64,000 bases of DNA from Cyanodermella asteris. Taxonomy: Eukaryota; Ascomycota; Lecanoromycetes; Ostropales; Stictidaceae. The notes under the pieces were generated by a model. That model was not told where the DNA came from, searched no databases, and saw nothing but the letters and a program-made list of their open reading frames with translations. A program made the position numbers and the translations under genes. Each line of letters starts with the position of its first letter. The stretch's first letter is position 1. Positions 9,340 through 20,757 of the stretch are shown here, piece by piece. Where the stretch lies: NCBI GenBank assembly GCA_900618795.1, contig UYJD01000001.1:358790-422789 (forward strand). Reading direction: 5' to 3'.

Positions 9340-10778
9340 GTAACTTGCCCCAGAATTGGAGACTTGGGCGGATGTCAGGATGCTGGCAACCAGCACAGTG
9401 CTGAGCTTTACATGATGTCGTTTTGGCGTCGGAGAGGGATCACAGCGTGCAAATTGACTTTAGGTGTTGCTGTTGAGATAGAGGAATTGCGAGGAACACA
9501 TGAAAACAGGGATACAATACAGAGCTTCTTATACAAATCACTTAATTCGAATCCAGCATCTTCGGGGCCTCGACACTCGAAGCTCGCAGCTCTCATATCA
9601 TAGCTAGGTACAAACATTGCCTCGCGGCCAACCAGCTGAAGCCGGGCTTTGTGGTGTCTCATGGAGGTTTACTTCGATAAACATTGACTTGGGAGTCCAG
9701 CAGATCAGCGACCAAACCTGTCTCGAAACTCAAAGCCCCAAAGACCAGAAACAGCTGCGGCGGGACCTCATCCGTGATGCTCGGGCTGCATGTCCATGCG
9801 GAAAGGATTTCGATATCGGCTAAGGTTACATTGATGTGTGGAATGGCCCCCAACGGTCGAAGCCGCTGTCGCCACAAAGTGGTTCCTGCATCTGACAGTG
9901 AGACTCTCATTTCGTCATAGCATTGGAATGATGGAATAGAGCATCAAAGCGAAATTCGCATCTTACGAGAACCGGCACAGGCGGCCTCGCGCTAAACTTT
10001 TGCGCGCTGCACCTTTTGCATCTTTCACGTAGCCTGCTGAATAATCCTTGTTCGAAGGCGGACCTGGTCGGCATGTGTCTAAGCTGCCTCTCCTGCAAGA
10101 TCTTTTCGGAGAGCGCATCATATAAGGTATATTCTGGTTTGCCGTTACCAAACGAACTCAAATCGAGCTGCACATGTGCATTCAATGGGGACAAAGTCTT
10201 TTGTCTTAGTTGTATGAGTGGCAGGACGCCAAGTTCCTGGACACCTTCAACGTGCTGCTGGCGGAGCGGTGGGCCGACGTGATGCGAGCCAGCTGGAGTC
10301 AGTGGCGTTAGGGGACCTTGGGGGAAGAGAGACCCCGCCAGAGCGCAGACCCCGGGGACCTGTTTAGTGGGCGTCTAGGGCCTGCGCTCCTGATGCCTAC
10401 AGCTCCACAAGACCTCATTGGCCGTCGGCGGACGACATCCGCAGTTCGCCCCAACGGCAGAGAGCTGGGTCATACTTGAACGATTCCCACACTCGCTCTT
10501 GGTTTTACCATCACAAAAACATCTTCCACTACCTACTTTACAGTACCCTTCGCTGCTTACAGCAACACATTGAAGCGCTCGTCCACATAACCGCACTGTT
10601 CAGTCTCTCTCCAAGGAACGCCAGTCTCAGCGCAAGAAACCAGTTCAACGCAACACTCCCCCCGCGCGTTGGCAATAAGCCTAACAACTGGACTAAGACA
10701 ATACAAGACTCTCGAGATCGTTTTACAGCATCGCTTCAACCTCGAAACGGAGCAGTCACTCCCAACTAAACCGCCACC
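9340..10778. other. Intergenic, upstream of YJU2
   Basis: No gene is recognised on either strand. Short open frames such as 9617-9823 and 9907-10194 have no family features. The 300 bases before YJU2 are rich in CA/CT, as expected for a fungal promoter and leader. Confidence 0.4.
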
Positions 10779-11579
10779 ATGTCTGAACGAAAAGTCATCC
10801 AGAAATACTACCCCCCGGACTTCGACCCATCATCCATCACACGCACCAAAGCCCCAAAACAGATCGGCCCGAAAACCATCCCAGTCCGTCTGATGGCACC
10901 GTTCAGCATGCGATGTACCTACTGCGGCGAATACATATACAAGGGCCGGAAATTCAACGCCCGCAAAGAGACCACCGAAGAATCATACTACGCCGTCAAG
11001 ATCTTCAGATTCTACATCAAGTGCACGCGCTGCAGCGGCGAAATCACATTCAAGACCGATCCCCGGAACGGCGACTACACAAGCGAGAAAGGCGCAAAGC
11101 GAAACTTCGAGCCGTGGCGAGATCAGGCGGCCATCGAGGAGACGGACGAACAACGCCTAGACAGGCTGGAGATGGAGGAAGCGGAAGAGGAAGAGAAATA
11201 TCGCGCTGATGCTATGGATGAACTTGAGACGAAGCTTCAGGATCAGAACACGGAAATGGCGGTCGCGGATGCGCTGGATGCGATTCGGACACGGAACGCC
11301 AGGATTGCGAGAGGGGAACGCGATGGCGTCGAACCTACCGTGTCTGTGCAGGAACAGAAGGATGAGGAGCGGCTTCGACAGGAGAGGGAGGATGAGGAGG
11401 CTGCGAAGAAAGCTTTCATGACGGCAGAGGGAGAGAAGGTTCGCAGGTTGGACGATGAGGCTGCGAAACAGGAGGAGCAGGCTACACCAGCTTTACCGGC
11501 ACCAACATTCATGAAGAGCAAGAAACGGAAGAACAACTTTGCGATCCCCGGCATCAAAAAGAAGGTCGCTCTCGCTTGA
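10779..11579 (+). CDS. YJU2: Pre-mRNA splicing factor YJU2/CWC16 family
   Basis: Single-exon, 266 residues. YJU2 (Cwf16 in fission yeast, CCDC94 in human) joins the spliceosome at the catalytic step and helps position the branch helix for the first transesterification. The N-terminal part has the conserved QKYYPPDFDPS start, then KQIGPKTIPVRLMAPFSM. Two CxxC pairs, CTYCGEYI and CTRCSGEITFKTDP, form the zinc-binding module. FNARKE and EPWRDQ also match the family. The C-terminal half is a charged Glu/Arg-rich helix ending in a Lys-rich nuclear-type tail (KSKKRKNN, GIKKK). The ATG lies in a CCGCCACCATG context. The gene is convergent with the JEN-type permease gene. Confidence 0.95.
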   Translation: MSERKVIQKYYPPDFDPSSITRTKAPKQIGPKTIPVRLMAPFSMRCTYCGEYIYKGRKFNARKETTEESYYAVKIFRFYIKCTRCSGEITFKTDPRNGDYTSEKGAKRNFEPWRDQAAIEETDEQRLDRLEMEEAEEEEKYRADAMDELETKLQDQNTEMAVADALDAIRTRNARIARGERDGVEPTVSVQEQKDEERLRQEREDEEAAKKAFMTAEGEKVRRLDDEAAKQEEQATPALPAPTFMKSKKRKNNFAIPGIKKKVALA

Positions 11580-12049
11580 CGGGTACCAGCGACTATGCAC
11601 AGCGAAGATCTGTTGGCATTTTAAGGAGTTCGACATTGGGAGGGACCCATGGAATCACTTGGCGGAAGGATGTTTGCGGAGATACATGGTTATAGCGTGG
11701 GGGATATTATGGATTGATGACTTGTATGATTTGAGTTGAAGATACCCCTGACTTCCCAAGGAAGCAGCAATAGATGAATTCTTAGTTTACCCTGCGCGGT
11801 CAGGCCCTGCTTGCGTGCATTCTGCCCACGGGGGTGCGGAGGAGCGCGTCGCATTTACTGTAAGCGGGATGTTTCGATCATCACGGTCATGCTTCACCGA
11901 GAACGGAGAAATGCGATTGCGACAATCTCCATTATGAGTCTCAAACTTGCGGGACAGACTGACATATTTTGCTCCATGTTTATGCGACGATTTCCTTACG
12001 CAGCCCAATCTGCGTCCAGCGCCAGCACGTCCTCCCGAGGCAACGCCGT
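11580..12049. other. Convergent 3' intergenic region
   Basis: The 3' flanks of YJU2 and the permease gene meet here. I see no gene or repeat. Confidence 0.4.
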
Positions 12050-13730
12050 TCAAACACCTGCAACAACGGCCTGAGGGCTGACCTTCTCAACCGGACTCTC
12101 GTCCGAGCTTGCGCCTCTGGAGCCGCCATGGCCGGCCAATCCTGCACCACTTGTGACAAGCTTGAGGTCTTCATCATGGTCAATGTCCATAGGCCGGCCA
12201 AGCCATTCAGGCCCAATGAACGTGATGAAGATCGTATATACGTACACGCATGCCATGAAGATGCAAATCACTTTGCCATACTCATACCTCTTCGTGGTGC
12301 CGGCGGCGGTATGCAGGGGCGGCAATGGAAACCTCTCGCCGATGGTAGCCTCGATGGTGGAAGAAGCCGATGCGCACAGGTTTCCAAGCTGATATGCCAG
12401 GCCGACGACAAAAGTGCGCACGGACGGAGGGCTGAGCTCGGTTAGATGGATTGGCACCATCGACCAAGCTCCTTGGACGAAGAACTGCTCAAAGAACGCA
12501 GCTGCGATCACCGCGTTGCTGCTCGTGAAACCGTACGGGTAAAGCAGTGCCCCGCCGATGATGCAGCTGACGATTATGGAGAGCCGACGACCGAAAGTCT
12601 GCGAGTAGAAGCCGATGAGGGTACCTCCGATGAAGGCTCCGACATTAGCCAAAACCTGGAACACGTATCAGCATCTGTTAGTACACGTTTGTGACTAACG
12701 GTGGAAATACCTGAATGACTGTGACCTCGTCTGGGGTCTTGCCGTATTGGTTCTGGAGCATCGTGGGATACAGATCTTGACTGCCGTGGCTCATGAAGTT
12801 GAAACCGATCATCAGCAAGACGAGGTACAGGCATATCATCCAATGTTTGGTGAAGGCCGTCTGGTACTCTTGCATGAAAGTGCGTCCCATCTGACCAAGC
12901 GACGCGCGAGTTTTTTGACGAGCGAGGAAGGTGTCGGTCTCCGGAAGGAGCAACATGAAGATGATGATGAGCACTGGTGGCCCAGCACCAAACCAGTACA
13001 ACGATCTCCAGCCCTGGGGAGTTGTCGGAACCTGAGAGCTGGTCAGTTCCCCTGTTTCAAATCTGTTGCCGGATGACTTACGAGGGCTCTTGTGAAGACA
13101 GTTGCCATGAGGTAGCCGAAGGTATAGCCTTGTTGCAGAAAACCACTGACGATTCCCCTGGCGTCTTTGGGGCAATCCTCCAGAGCGACAGCAGCGCAAA
13201 TTCCGAAGAGCCCACCCATGGCAATACCATACAAGGCACGGATAGCAAGGAATTGTTGAAAGGTTTGAGCGAAGCCTGTCGACATCTCCAGAACGATGAA
13301 CAACACAAGGTCAATGACAAAGGGCCATCGACGACCCCAACGATCTGCAGCAATACCAAATATGATCGCACCAACAGATCGAAGCATCAGTACCTGCGAG
13401 AGTGAGTTTCGGAGCCATGAATGCAGCGGTAGAATGCCATACCAGCGTGATGCCCCACGTCACGTCTGCTACGCTTCGGTCGAACGTTTTAGCAATGTTG
13501 GTCGCTGTCAACGAAACCGAGAAGAAGTCGAAAGCATCCCACATCCAGCCAAGCCAAGCAACCATGACAAACTGCCAGTGCCGTCTGTTCAGCTGGCGAA
13601 GAACCTTGATGGGGTTCGGAGTCGTGTTCATGGGTGGTCTGAGAGACGAGAACCGAGTCGCCACATATTGGCCAACCGACATCTTGGTGAACATGGACTT
13701 GTCGCTCGAGACCGCCATACTTGATGACAT
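12050..13730 (-). CDS. JEN1: JEN-type monocarboxylate/proton symporter (MFS)
   Basis: Plasma-membrane uptake of lactate, pyruvate or related carboxylates. Exons on the minus strand are 13730-13443, 13393-13082, 13031-12711 and 12655-12050, giving 508 residues. All three introns are 49-55 nt with GTATGG, GTAAGT and GTATTT donors, and all join in phase. About twelve hydrophobic segments are visible. Family marks are FDFFSVSLTATNIAKTF in helix 1, WGITLVLMLRSVGA across the first intron, the MFS loop DRWGRRW, and above all NFMSHGSQDLYPT, which fits the NxxS/THxS/TQDxxxT signature of JEN permeases. The C-terminal tail is cytosolic and Ser/Glu-rich. In yeast such genes are glucose-repressed. JEN paralogues can also take dicarboxylates, so the exact substrate is open. 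Confidence 0.9.
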
Positions 13731-14596
13731 TTTCGAACAGACTGGGCGACTTTGGACAAACCGGAGTGGAAAGATGACCTGCGCCGTATACGAGGGGCTG
13801 CAGAAGGCTGTTATGAGGGAGGACGGTTACAATGAGAAAAGTTCGGGGTATGTCTCTGAGAATGCTCGGTTAGATCGGACGAAAGGTCTTCGGATATTGC
13901 GCATGCCCGGTGCTTGCTGATGTGAGGGTCAGGGATCTCAGGATGCAACACAGCACTGTTCCCTGGAGGGCATGTTGTAAGATGCTGGCGGAGAATTGGC
14001 GGCTGCGACAGTAGTAAGTGTGAAGCGAAGCACGAGGAGTATCAGTTCGCTCCTATAGCCTCGATCGGCAGCACATGGGTCACAAGAGATAGCTCCGAGA
14101 AGGGCCATTGGCAGACGTTTGGCGTACAGTTTGCGGCGTGTTCAGGCGCCTGCAGCGTAAGCGCTGTTGACCCTGGCAAAGGCTCCCGATGGCGTTTGTT
14201 TGATCCACAGGATTACAATTTAGTACATGCAGCGAGCCACGCCCGACGGGAGAAGCGGACCACATTTCGTTTCTGTGCGAACGTCCTTTTCGCGGCTCAT
14301 CAGGCTGGTCTCTGAGCCTTGTAGGGAGGACTATAAACCATAGTCCATCGACGACGTCTGATCCCTGCCATTTCATTATTCTGCAGACCGTGAAATTGAC
14401 CCGGAATGCAGCCGATGGATCTTCATGGAGCCCTCGGCTCGCATTGTGCGACCTGGTCTATCCCCCTTAGCGGTCTTCGCCGGTGTCTTGCTTCTTGCGA
14501 GCCTGCAAGCCTCATGTGCGTGTGCTGAAGTGATGGATGGGCTTAACTGAAACAGGAAGGGGATCGTCCGGGGCTGAAGTTGACGAGTCGGTAGGG
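13731..14596. other. Upstream region of the JEN-type permease
   Basis: No gene is recognised. A plus-strand open frame that runs over the permease start is an antisense shadow. I see no repeat. Confidence 0.4.
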
Positions 14597-15085
14597 TCAC
14601 GTTTGGGAAGGATGCGGGAGGACGGCGGGGCTGAGTGTCGGCAGTGTCGGCATAGGGTCAGACACTCTCAGTCGTGGATGTAAGTTAAGGAGGGTTGCAG
14701 CAGTCTCCCGTTGCGCACGACTCTCCGCGTGCCTTCGAAGTTCATGCATTGCCACTGCGCCGCTGATGGAGACTTGACTGGGTGTGCGTACGAATTCCTG
14801 TTTGACAGCTCGCGCCACCCAGTCATCGCTGACAGTGATATCGACCACCATACAAGCCTTCACGTATGCAAGACTAAGCTGTCTCTCGCATGCACGTTCC
14901 AGTTTGAGCCTCTCGAGTGAGCGGAAAGAGATCTGTGCCATGTTCGAAAGACTATTCCAAATCTGAACATGGTCCGAAGATTTGATAGCGGCTAAATGGC
15001 CATGCGGTCTGAACGGAACCGAGCTGTTCCATTCACGGGCCACCCCCTGCAATTGATAGAGCCTCTGGATGTGAGGTCGGACCAA
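14597..15085 (-). CDS. Hypothetical 162-residue ORF
   Basis: An uninterrupted minus-strand frame with ATG. Its composition is protein-like (mixed charged and hydrophobic residues, helical pattern near residues 55-110) and it has no low-complexity tract. No domain, signal peptide or membrane segment is recognised. It stands alone between the permease and the first rhodopsin-domain gene, and chance is quite possible at this length. Confidence 0.25.
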   Translation of the reverse strand: MVRPHIQRLYQLQGVAREWNSSVPFRPHGHLAAIKSSDHVQIWNSLSNMAQISFRSLERLKLERACERQLSLAYVKACMVVDITVSDDWVARAVKQEFVRTPSQVSISGAVAMHELRRHAESRAQRETAATLLNLHPRLRVSDPMPTLPTLSPAVLPHPSQT

Positions 15086-15830
15086 TCAAGATCGATAGTG
15101 CCCAATGTCTCCGTTTGCGGTCACTCAGCTGTCGCTGATCTCTCCCTATATTTCCGCCTTCTCGGCACATTCTGGCGCTCACAGCCTCAGAGGTAGGTCA
15201 GCCTGGCTGCCCTACATACACGGCGCTATCTCCATTCAGGATAGTCAGATAGTGAAGGCCATATCTGATTCGGCGAGGCGAGCCTGACGCTACTTCCTCG
15301 ATGACAATTTCCTGTTTCAACCCGTTTCCGAGGCTGTCAGGGATTCTCAGTTGGGGGCTGTTAGTTCTTGAAGTGCATTTCGAAACTACGAAGAGCTCGC
15401 AGGCAGCCACATCGAAGGGTCCGACTCTGCTTAGCTTTGCATCACATTTGTTTCCACCAGCCTTGTCGTTCGACTATTTCCCTTTAGTAGAGCCCTTGAC
15501 CTTCCCTGTCACGCATTGTGGTCGGCTCTAGCTGGCCGCCAGCGTCTGCTTCAGATTGAACGGAGTCTGACGACGGGCCGCCTCAGGGTTGTATACTCAC
15601 AATGCAAAGCGTCTTACTTGGTGGCGTTCGAAGCCTGAAGGTGTGGGAACAGCGAGCTGTCCTGTTCTCCTGACTTTACATTTAGCTGCTCTTCCGGTCG
15701 ACCTTTCTCGGCTCGTCTTTTGTGACGGCTTGTCGCCAAGCAGAATCCCTACAGTTTTTGACTTCCATGCCGGCACGCACGAGCGGCCCGCTTGTCTCAC
15801 AATTGTGCTTACTTGCACTCTCCATCAGCG
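15086..15830. other. Upstream region of rhodopsin-domain gene A
   Basis: No gene is recognised. CT-rich stretches near 15425-15540 and 15780-15830 are consistent with a fungal promoter and leader. Confidence 0.4.
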
Positions 15831-17218
15831 ATGTCTACCTCACAGATGCTCCCCGGGTTGGAACCACCTCCGGGCGTTGAGTCTGACTTTGACGCACCCA
15901 ATTCCCTGTTCATCCCAAACATGTAAGACACTGTCCAGGATGATGAGTTGAGTCTACTAAGAGTTGCTTTAGTGCCATCCAAACCTGTGTGCTGTTCTTG
16001 ACCACGACTCTGATCATTGCACGATGCGTTATTCGCAAATTCCTTTCCAATATCTGGACTCTCGAAGACTGGTTATGTCTACTTACATGGGGCCTGTTCG
16101 TGTGTCTCATCTCGATGGCTTGCAAGTTTGTTACCATCGGCGGTGGAAGCCATCAGTGGGACGTTGAGAAGTCACGCATGCCCGGCCTACTATACTGGAA
16201 CAATCTCTGCGAGATCTTCTATAACGTAGTCATTCTGATGACGAAGCTTACCTTACTCTACATGTACCTAAAGATCTTTGCACCCCGAAAAAAGAGTGGC
16301 AACTGGTGGGCTGTCGTGATCGTCATGATCTTGAACATAATATTCTACACCATCAACATGTTCATCAAGACCTTCATTTGTGTCCCGAGGGAGGCCATCT
16401 GGCAGAAGTCGATCACAGATAAGCGGTGTATTGTTGGTCTCGACGTTCTGCTTTTCACCACGGCCGCATGGAACACGGTCTCCGATCTCATCATATTAGC
16501 GTTGCCCGCGATCTTCGTCAGCAAGCTCAAACTCAACAGAAAGAAGAAGATTGCCATCATCGCTGTCTTCACCGTCGGAGCTATGTGAGTCTTGCGAGGC
16601 TCCTCCCGAACTCGATCACTGATCTCGCACAGCGCTCCAATCTTCTCAGTCGCAGGCATCGCATTCCGTGTTCTCCATGCGTCCAGTACAGATCAAATTT
16701 ACTGGCAATGTCGAATCCTACTCTTCTCGTAAGTGTGATCAAGCCTTCGCACTACTACAGACTATTGACACAGCTCTAGGGAAGCAGAAATCGCCACAGG
16801 CATCATCTGCACATGTCTACCAGCCTTCCAAAGATTGCTGAAGAGCCGCGAGAAGAATGCCAGCAGCAGCCAATCGCGCTACGCATACGGCAGTCGGCAC
16901 AACTATCTCAATCTCGATCGGCGGCGAACGGGGACGTTGCAGAGCAATTCCAACGCCCACTACCTCGATTCCGAGCTCATGGAATTGTCGACGACCCCAG
17001 GCGTGGAGCCGGAAAATCCGGTGGCGCGACCGCCTGGCGTCTACACCAACGTCACCGGCTCGAAATCGAGAACGCAGGACAATGGGAACAACGAGATTTG
17101 GAAGACGACGGACGTACGAGTAACATACGAAACAAATGCTGGGAGGAGTGATTCTGACGCCGCGAGCGACGAGGCTGCCAGTGGAGGGTCTTACCTAGCA
17201 ACACCGGTCTTCATGTGA
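15831..17218 (+). CDS. Fungal rhodopsin-domain seven-helix membrane protein A
   Basis: Exons are 15831-15922, 15973-16584, 16633-16728 and 16780-17218, giving 412 residues. The introns are 48-51 nt (donors GTAAGA, GTGAGT, GTAAGT). The protein has a short extracellular N-terminus, then seven hydrophobic segments, among them TCVLFLTTTLIIARCVIRKF, the EDWLCLLTWGLFV region, YNVVILMTKLTLLYMYLKIF, WWAVVIVMILNIIFY, AAWNTVSDLIILALPAIFV and the last helix EAEIATGIICTCLPAF. A Ser/Asn/Arg-rich cytosolic tail of about 120 residues follows. This is the fungal rhodopsin (PTH11-related, non-retinal) domain; the retinal Lys motif of microbial opsins is absent. Such proteins are thought to be receptors or transporters, but ligands are mostly unknown. 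Gene B downstream is a close paralogue with the same exon layout. Confidence 0.85.
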
Positions 17219-18534
17219 GACGTGGAAATGCCATATATCGGAGATGATCTTGTCTGTACCTCCGGTGGGTGTTATTGACTCGAGCTTGGGCTCGATGGCG
17301 AAGATACAGATTAAACGCGTTTGACGACTAGGGAACCACAATCTCCTGCTGATAGAATGTTGGCGCGAGGTAGCCTCGAATAGCGAATGACTCCACTTGT
17401 GCATGCAGCTCAGACGTAGCGGAATCATCGATACCCGCAGTTTGGCTTATTTGATTTACATAATATATCTGATAACAACATAAATGTCCTTGGACAAGTA
17501 TTAGATCGCAGGTCACTTCCAGAGCATGTCCATAGCGGGCGGCACATTCTGGTGGATGTTGTCGACAAGTTGCCGCAGCCCTCCGTTAACGCCGGCCCGG
17601 GACGGCCCCGAGATTCCGTTTGCCGGACCTCAAGTTAGCATTTGTTCACTCACACTCACCCTCGAGTACTTGACAACTGTGGAACATATTTCACTGGATG
17701 TCTACTCGACTGCGACGTCTGTCATGATCGTGTTGCTGTCCAAGAAGCAATGCTCTCTCCACTATTACATTCGCTGCCAGGCCCAAGTTTCGCGCTACCG
17801 CGTCCATGACGCCTTTCCAGGTTGCTTCACAAGGCTGTGCCCACCATCCGGAGCCAGGAAGCTTTCGGACTGCATGTATTGTGGCTGTCTATCTTGCGAA
17901 TACCCTCAGGTGATCGATCGATCAAAGGTCCCTGCAGCATTGGTCAGTTTCATCATTGCCCATCTCCGATGCGCCGGCGCGTACGCAAATACTGGGCGCA
18001 GCTTGCAGCTTTGTGAACAATCTTGTGTCAAAATATGTGGCTTTCGAGTGATGTCAATTGTTGTACTTGAGGAACACTCGATGATAGCAGTTGCTTTCTC
18101 TGTTATCTTGGTGAAGGAGACTCACTCGAGGAACTCTCCACCTGGGCGGGAAAAAATTGGCAAGTCGGTCTGTTCCGAGCAGGACGAATTTTCTCTCCGA
18201 TTCGCTCTTTCTTGAGTTTGTCCGATATGCTGCTTTTCCGGTTTGCTGCATACGGCCAGTAAGGTTCAATGAGCCCCCGTGCTCGCAAGCGAGCAGCTGC
18301 ACACCATGTTGATCTTCTCATCTTCCGTTCTGTCTTTCCTCCCTCGACTGTCAGGCGCAGCAGCTTGTCCGCTTGAACGGCCTCATATGCAGCGAGCTCG
18401 CAAGATCGATGCCCAGAGACGATGGCTGAATGCTGCAGGCTAACCAGCTGAGGTCAGTATACATTGCGGCAGCTGTCAGTTCGTCTCCCGAGTCCGTAGT
18501 GTCCTCTTGAGCTTCTTCCACGTCCTCATTCAGG
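17219..18534. other. Spacer between the two rhodopsin-domain paralogues
   Basis: A 229-codon open frame at 17526-18215 has no recognisable domain, odd Cys/Ser-rich content and no intron or promoter context; I regard it as chance. I see no repeat or remnant of a third copy. Confidence 0.35.
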
Positions 18535-19934
18535 ATGAATGCCTGGCTTCTGGCCCGCGAGCCGCCCCCAACCGACTACGTCCGATTTCATGACCCAAAT
18601 TCTCTTCATAACGTCAATATGTGCGGCTACATCCACCGAGCAGCTAATATGAGTGTGCTAACGACGACAGTGCTGTTCAAACATGTGCCTTAGTTCTGAC
18701 AACGTCTCTTATTGGCTTGCGCTGTTTTGTGCGAGTCCGCCTTCAACGCGTTTGGGGTCTTGAAGACGTGCTAGCTGTGCTCCAGCTTATCCTTTTCTGG
18801 GTTTTCGTCGGTCTTGTATGCGCATTCATCGAGCTGGGAGGCGGCCGCCACGTGTCTGAAGTACCGCCGAATCGCTTGATGACCCTATTGTACTGGAACA
18901 ACATCACGGAAATCTTCTTCAATGTCGTCATTGTCACTACTAAGATTACGATATTGTATATGTACCTGAACATATTCACCCCTACCAGATTCACGCGCGG
19001 TTGGTGGGCAATCGTTGCGGTCATGGCGGCCAACGTCATTTTCTACACTACATCTCTTCTTCTGAAGGTTTTCAGATGCCGGCCTCGAAGTTTAATCTGG
19101 GAGGATTCAGCAGATTCGATCCATTGCATGTCAATTACGAACCTCTTGAATGCTTCTGGAGCCTGGAATACGGCCACAGACTTGCTGATCGTCGCTCTTC
19201 CCGGTCTCTTCATCAGCAAGTTACGGTTCGACAAGAAGTACAAGATCAAGGTCATTCTTTGCTTCACGCTAGCGGCGATGTGAGTTCTGTCCCTTTCGAG
19301 ATCCGGCAACTGTTGACCGATCCCAGATCCTACCCAATGTTGGCCATAGGCGGGCTCATATTCCGCGAGCTACATGCCTCGGATAAGGACCAGACGTTCT
19401 GGCTGCCTCGCATCATCATCTTTGCGTAAGTAATTCTTCACAGCCTCATGAGTCTTGCTCACAGCTTACAGCGAGGCTGAAGTCACTATGGGCATCATCT
19501 GCTCCTGCATACCCGCAATCCAGAAGCTCATTCGACATTTGCGTGGTCACGATCCGACAGTCCACGCTAGGGCACTTCAACAGAACTACATAAAGAGCCG
19601 GCCGTACATCAGCATTGATCACCTTCGCAGGCTTCGTGCCGGCAGCACCGCAACCAGATACCTCGATACAGAGCTGGCGTCCATTGATGATGTCCCACGT
19701 GGTCGGACAATGAGCACGATCAAGCCTGCCTACTTGAGAAGTCTTTCAATGGGAAGGAAGGCGACGACGGAAGAGTCTGACCACCATGGCATCTTGATGA
19801 CGACGGACATCGAGGTTCAGTACACGCCGGTGACCCCGGTGCGGCCGGTCGAGTTATCGGGCTCGCCGCTGCGGCGTAATGGCGCGACCACGTTGCCTGC
19901 AAGTGTTCCGCGACAGAAATTTGCCGTCAATTGA
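18535..19934 (+). CDS. Fungal rhodopsin-domain seven-helix membrane protein B
   Basis: Exons are 18535-18620, 18671-19279, 19327-19425 and 19472-19934, giving 418 residues. Each of the three introns (46-50 nt) falls at the same alignment place and phase as in gene A. For example, both first introns split the Ile codon before A(I/V)QTC, and both second introns split the codon after the TM6 start (FTVGA in A, FTLAA in B). The seven helices correspond one to one, with shared landmarks LYWNN, EIF(F/Y)NVV, AAWNT/GAWNTA(T)DL and EAE(I/V)..GIIC. The cytosolic tails have diverged more, but both keep a TTDI/V segment followed by VxY. The pair is a tandem duplication. A receptor or transporter role is inferred from the family only. 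Confidence 0.85.
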
Positions 19935-20726
19935 CCGGTAGTGAACTTGGAATAGGCACTATGCAAGCCAGATCAGACCGAGCATGGGGGATAGGACTCA
20001 CGGCCACGGTTACGACTCTTGGTCGTGGTTGGGCATAGACAGGAGTCGCTAACCAGGTTCCCGCATTATAGTTAGAGAATGACCACGTATAGAAGGGAGG
20101 TACCCTTATGATGAGTTTGTTCCTGACTACGTCGAATACTTGTCGCATTTCATAGAGACAGAGCGCATGACGGCGCATATCCACATCGTGATAAGATCTT
20201 CCTTCCAAGCATGAGCACCATGCTAAAGTCCAAGAGCTCGTATCATCACGACTAGCAAGCGATTGAGATGACTCGATAGCAACATAGACATTCTGACACT
20301 TGCCCACAGTATCATCATGAGCTCATTGGATGAAGTACCGACTTGGACGCTATCTATTTTAGTACGTTCCCTCTCGCGTCAAAGACAATCTCGCCTTCCT
20401 ATCCTGTCCCACTCAATCCTGCAGGCCGACACACTCGGCTTCTCCAATCCTCTGCTTTCTCGCCACCCGTGTCCGGCATCTACAGCCCACAGCTTTCCCA
20501 AAGAAAACCAACACTAGCACTTCCTCGTATCGCACACAAGTTGATCTGTCCAACCCGGACCCGACATCTAAAGCAGCAACGCATGCATTCTGCCGGCGGG
20601 CCTATCGTCAAGAACGTTTCCCGGCATCAATCACCCATTCGTCGCGCAATAGCCGAGATAACGTTCTCGAGGCGCCCTTATCACTACACTAACGTCTCGA
20701 GTTGCAAAAAGGGTCATGCGCTAAGC

Positions 20727-20757
<31 letters not shown>

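Noticed and set aside
17526-18215. 229-codon plus-strand ORF between the rhodopsin-domain genes
   Set aside because: No domain, odd Cys/Ser-rich composition, no splice or promoter context; most likely chance.
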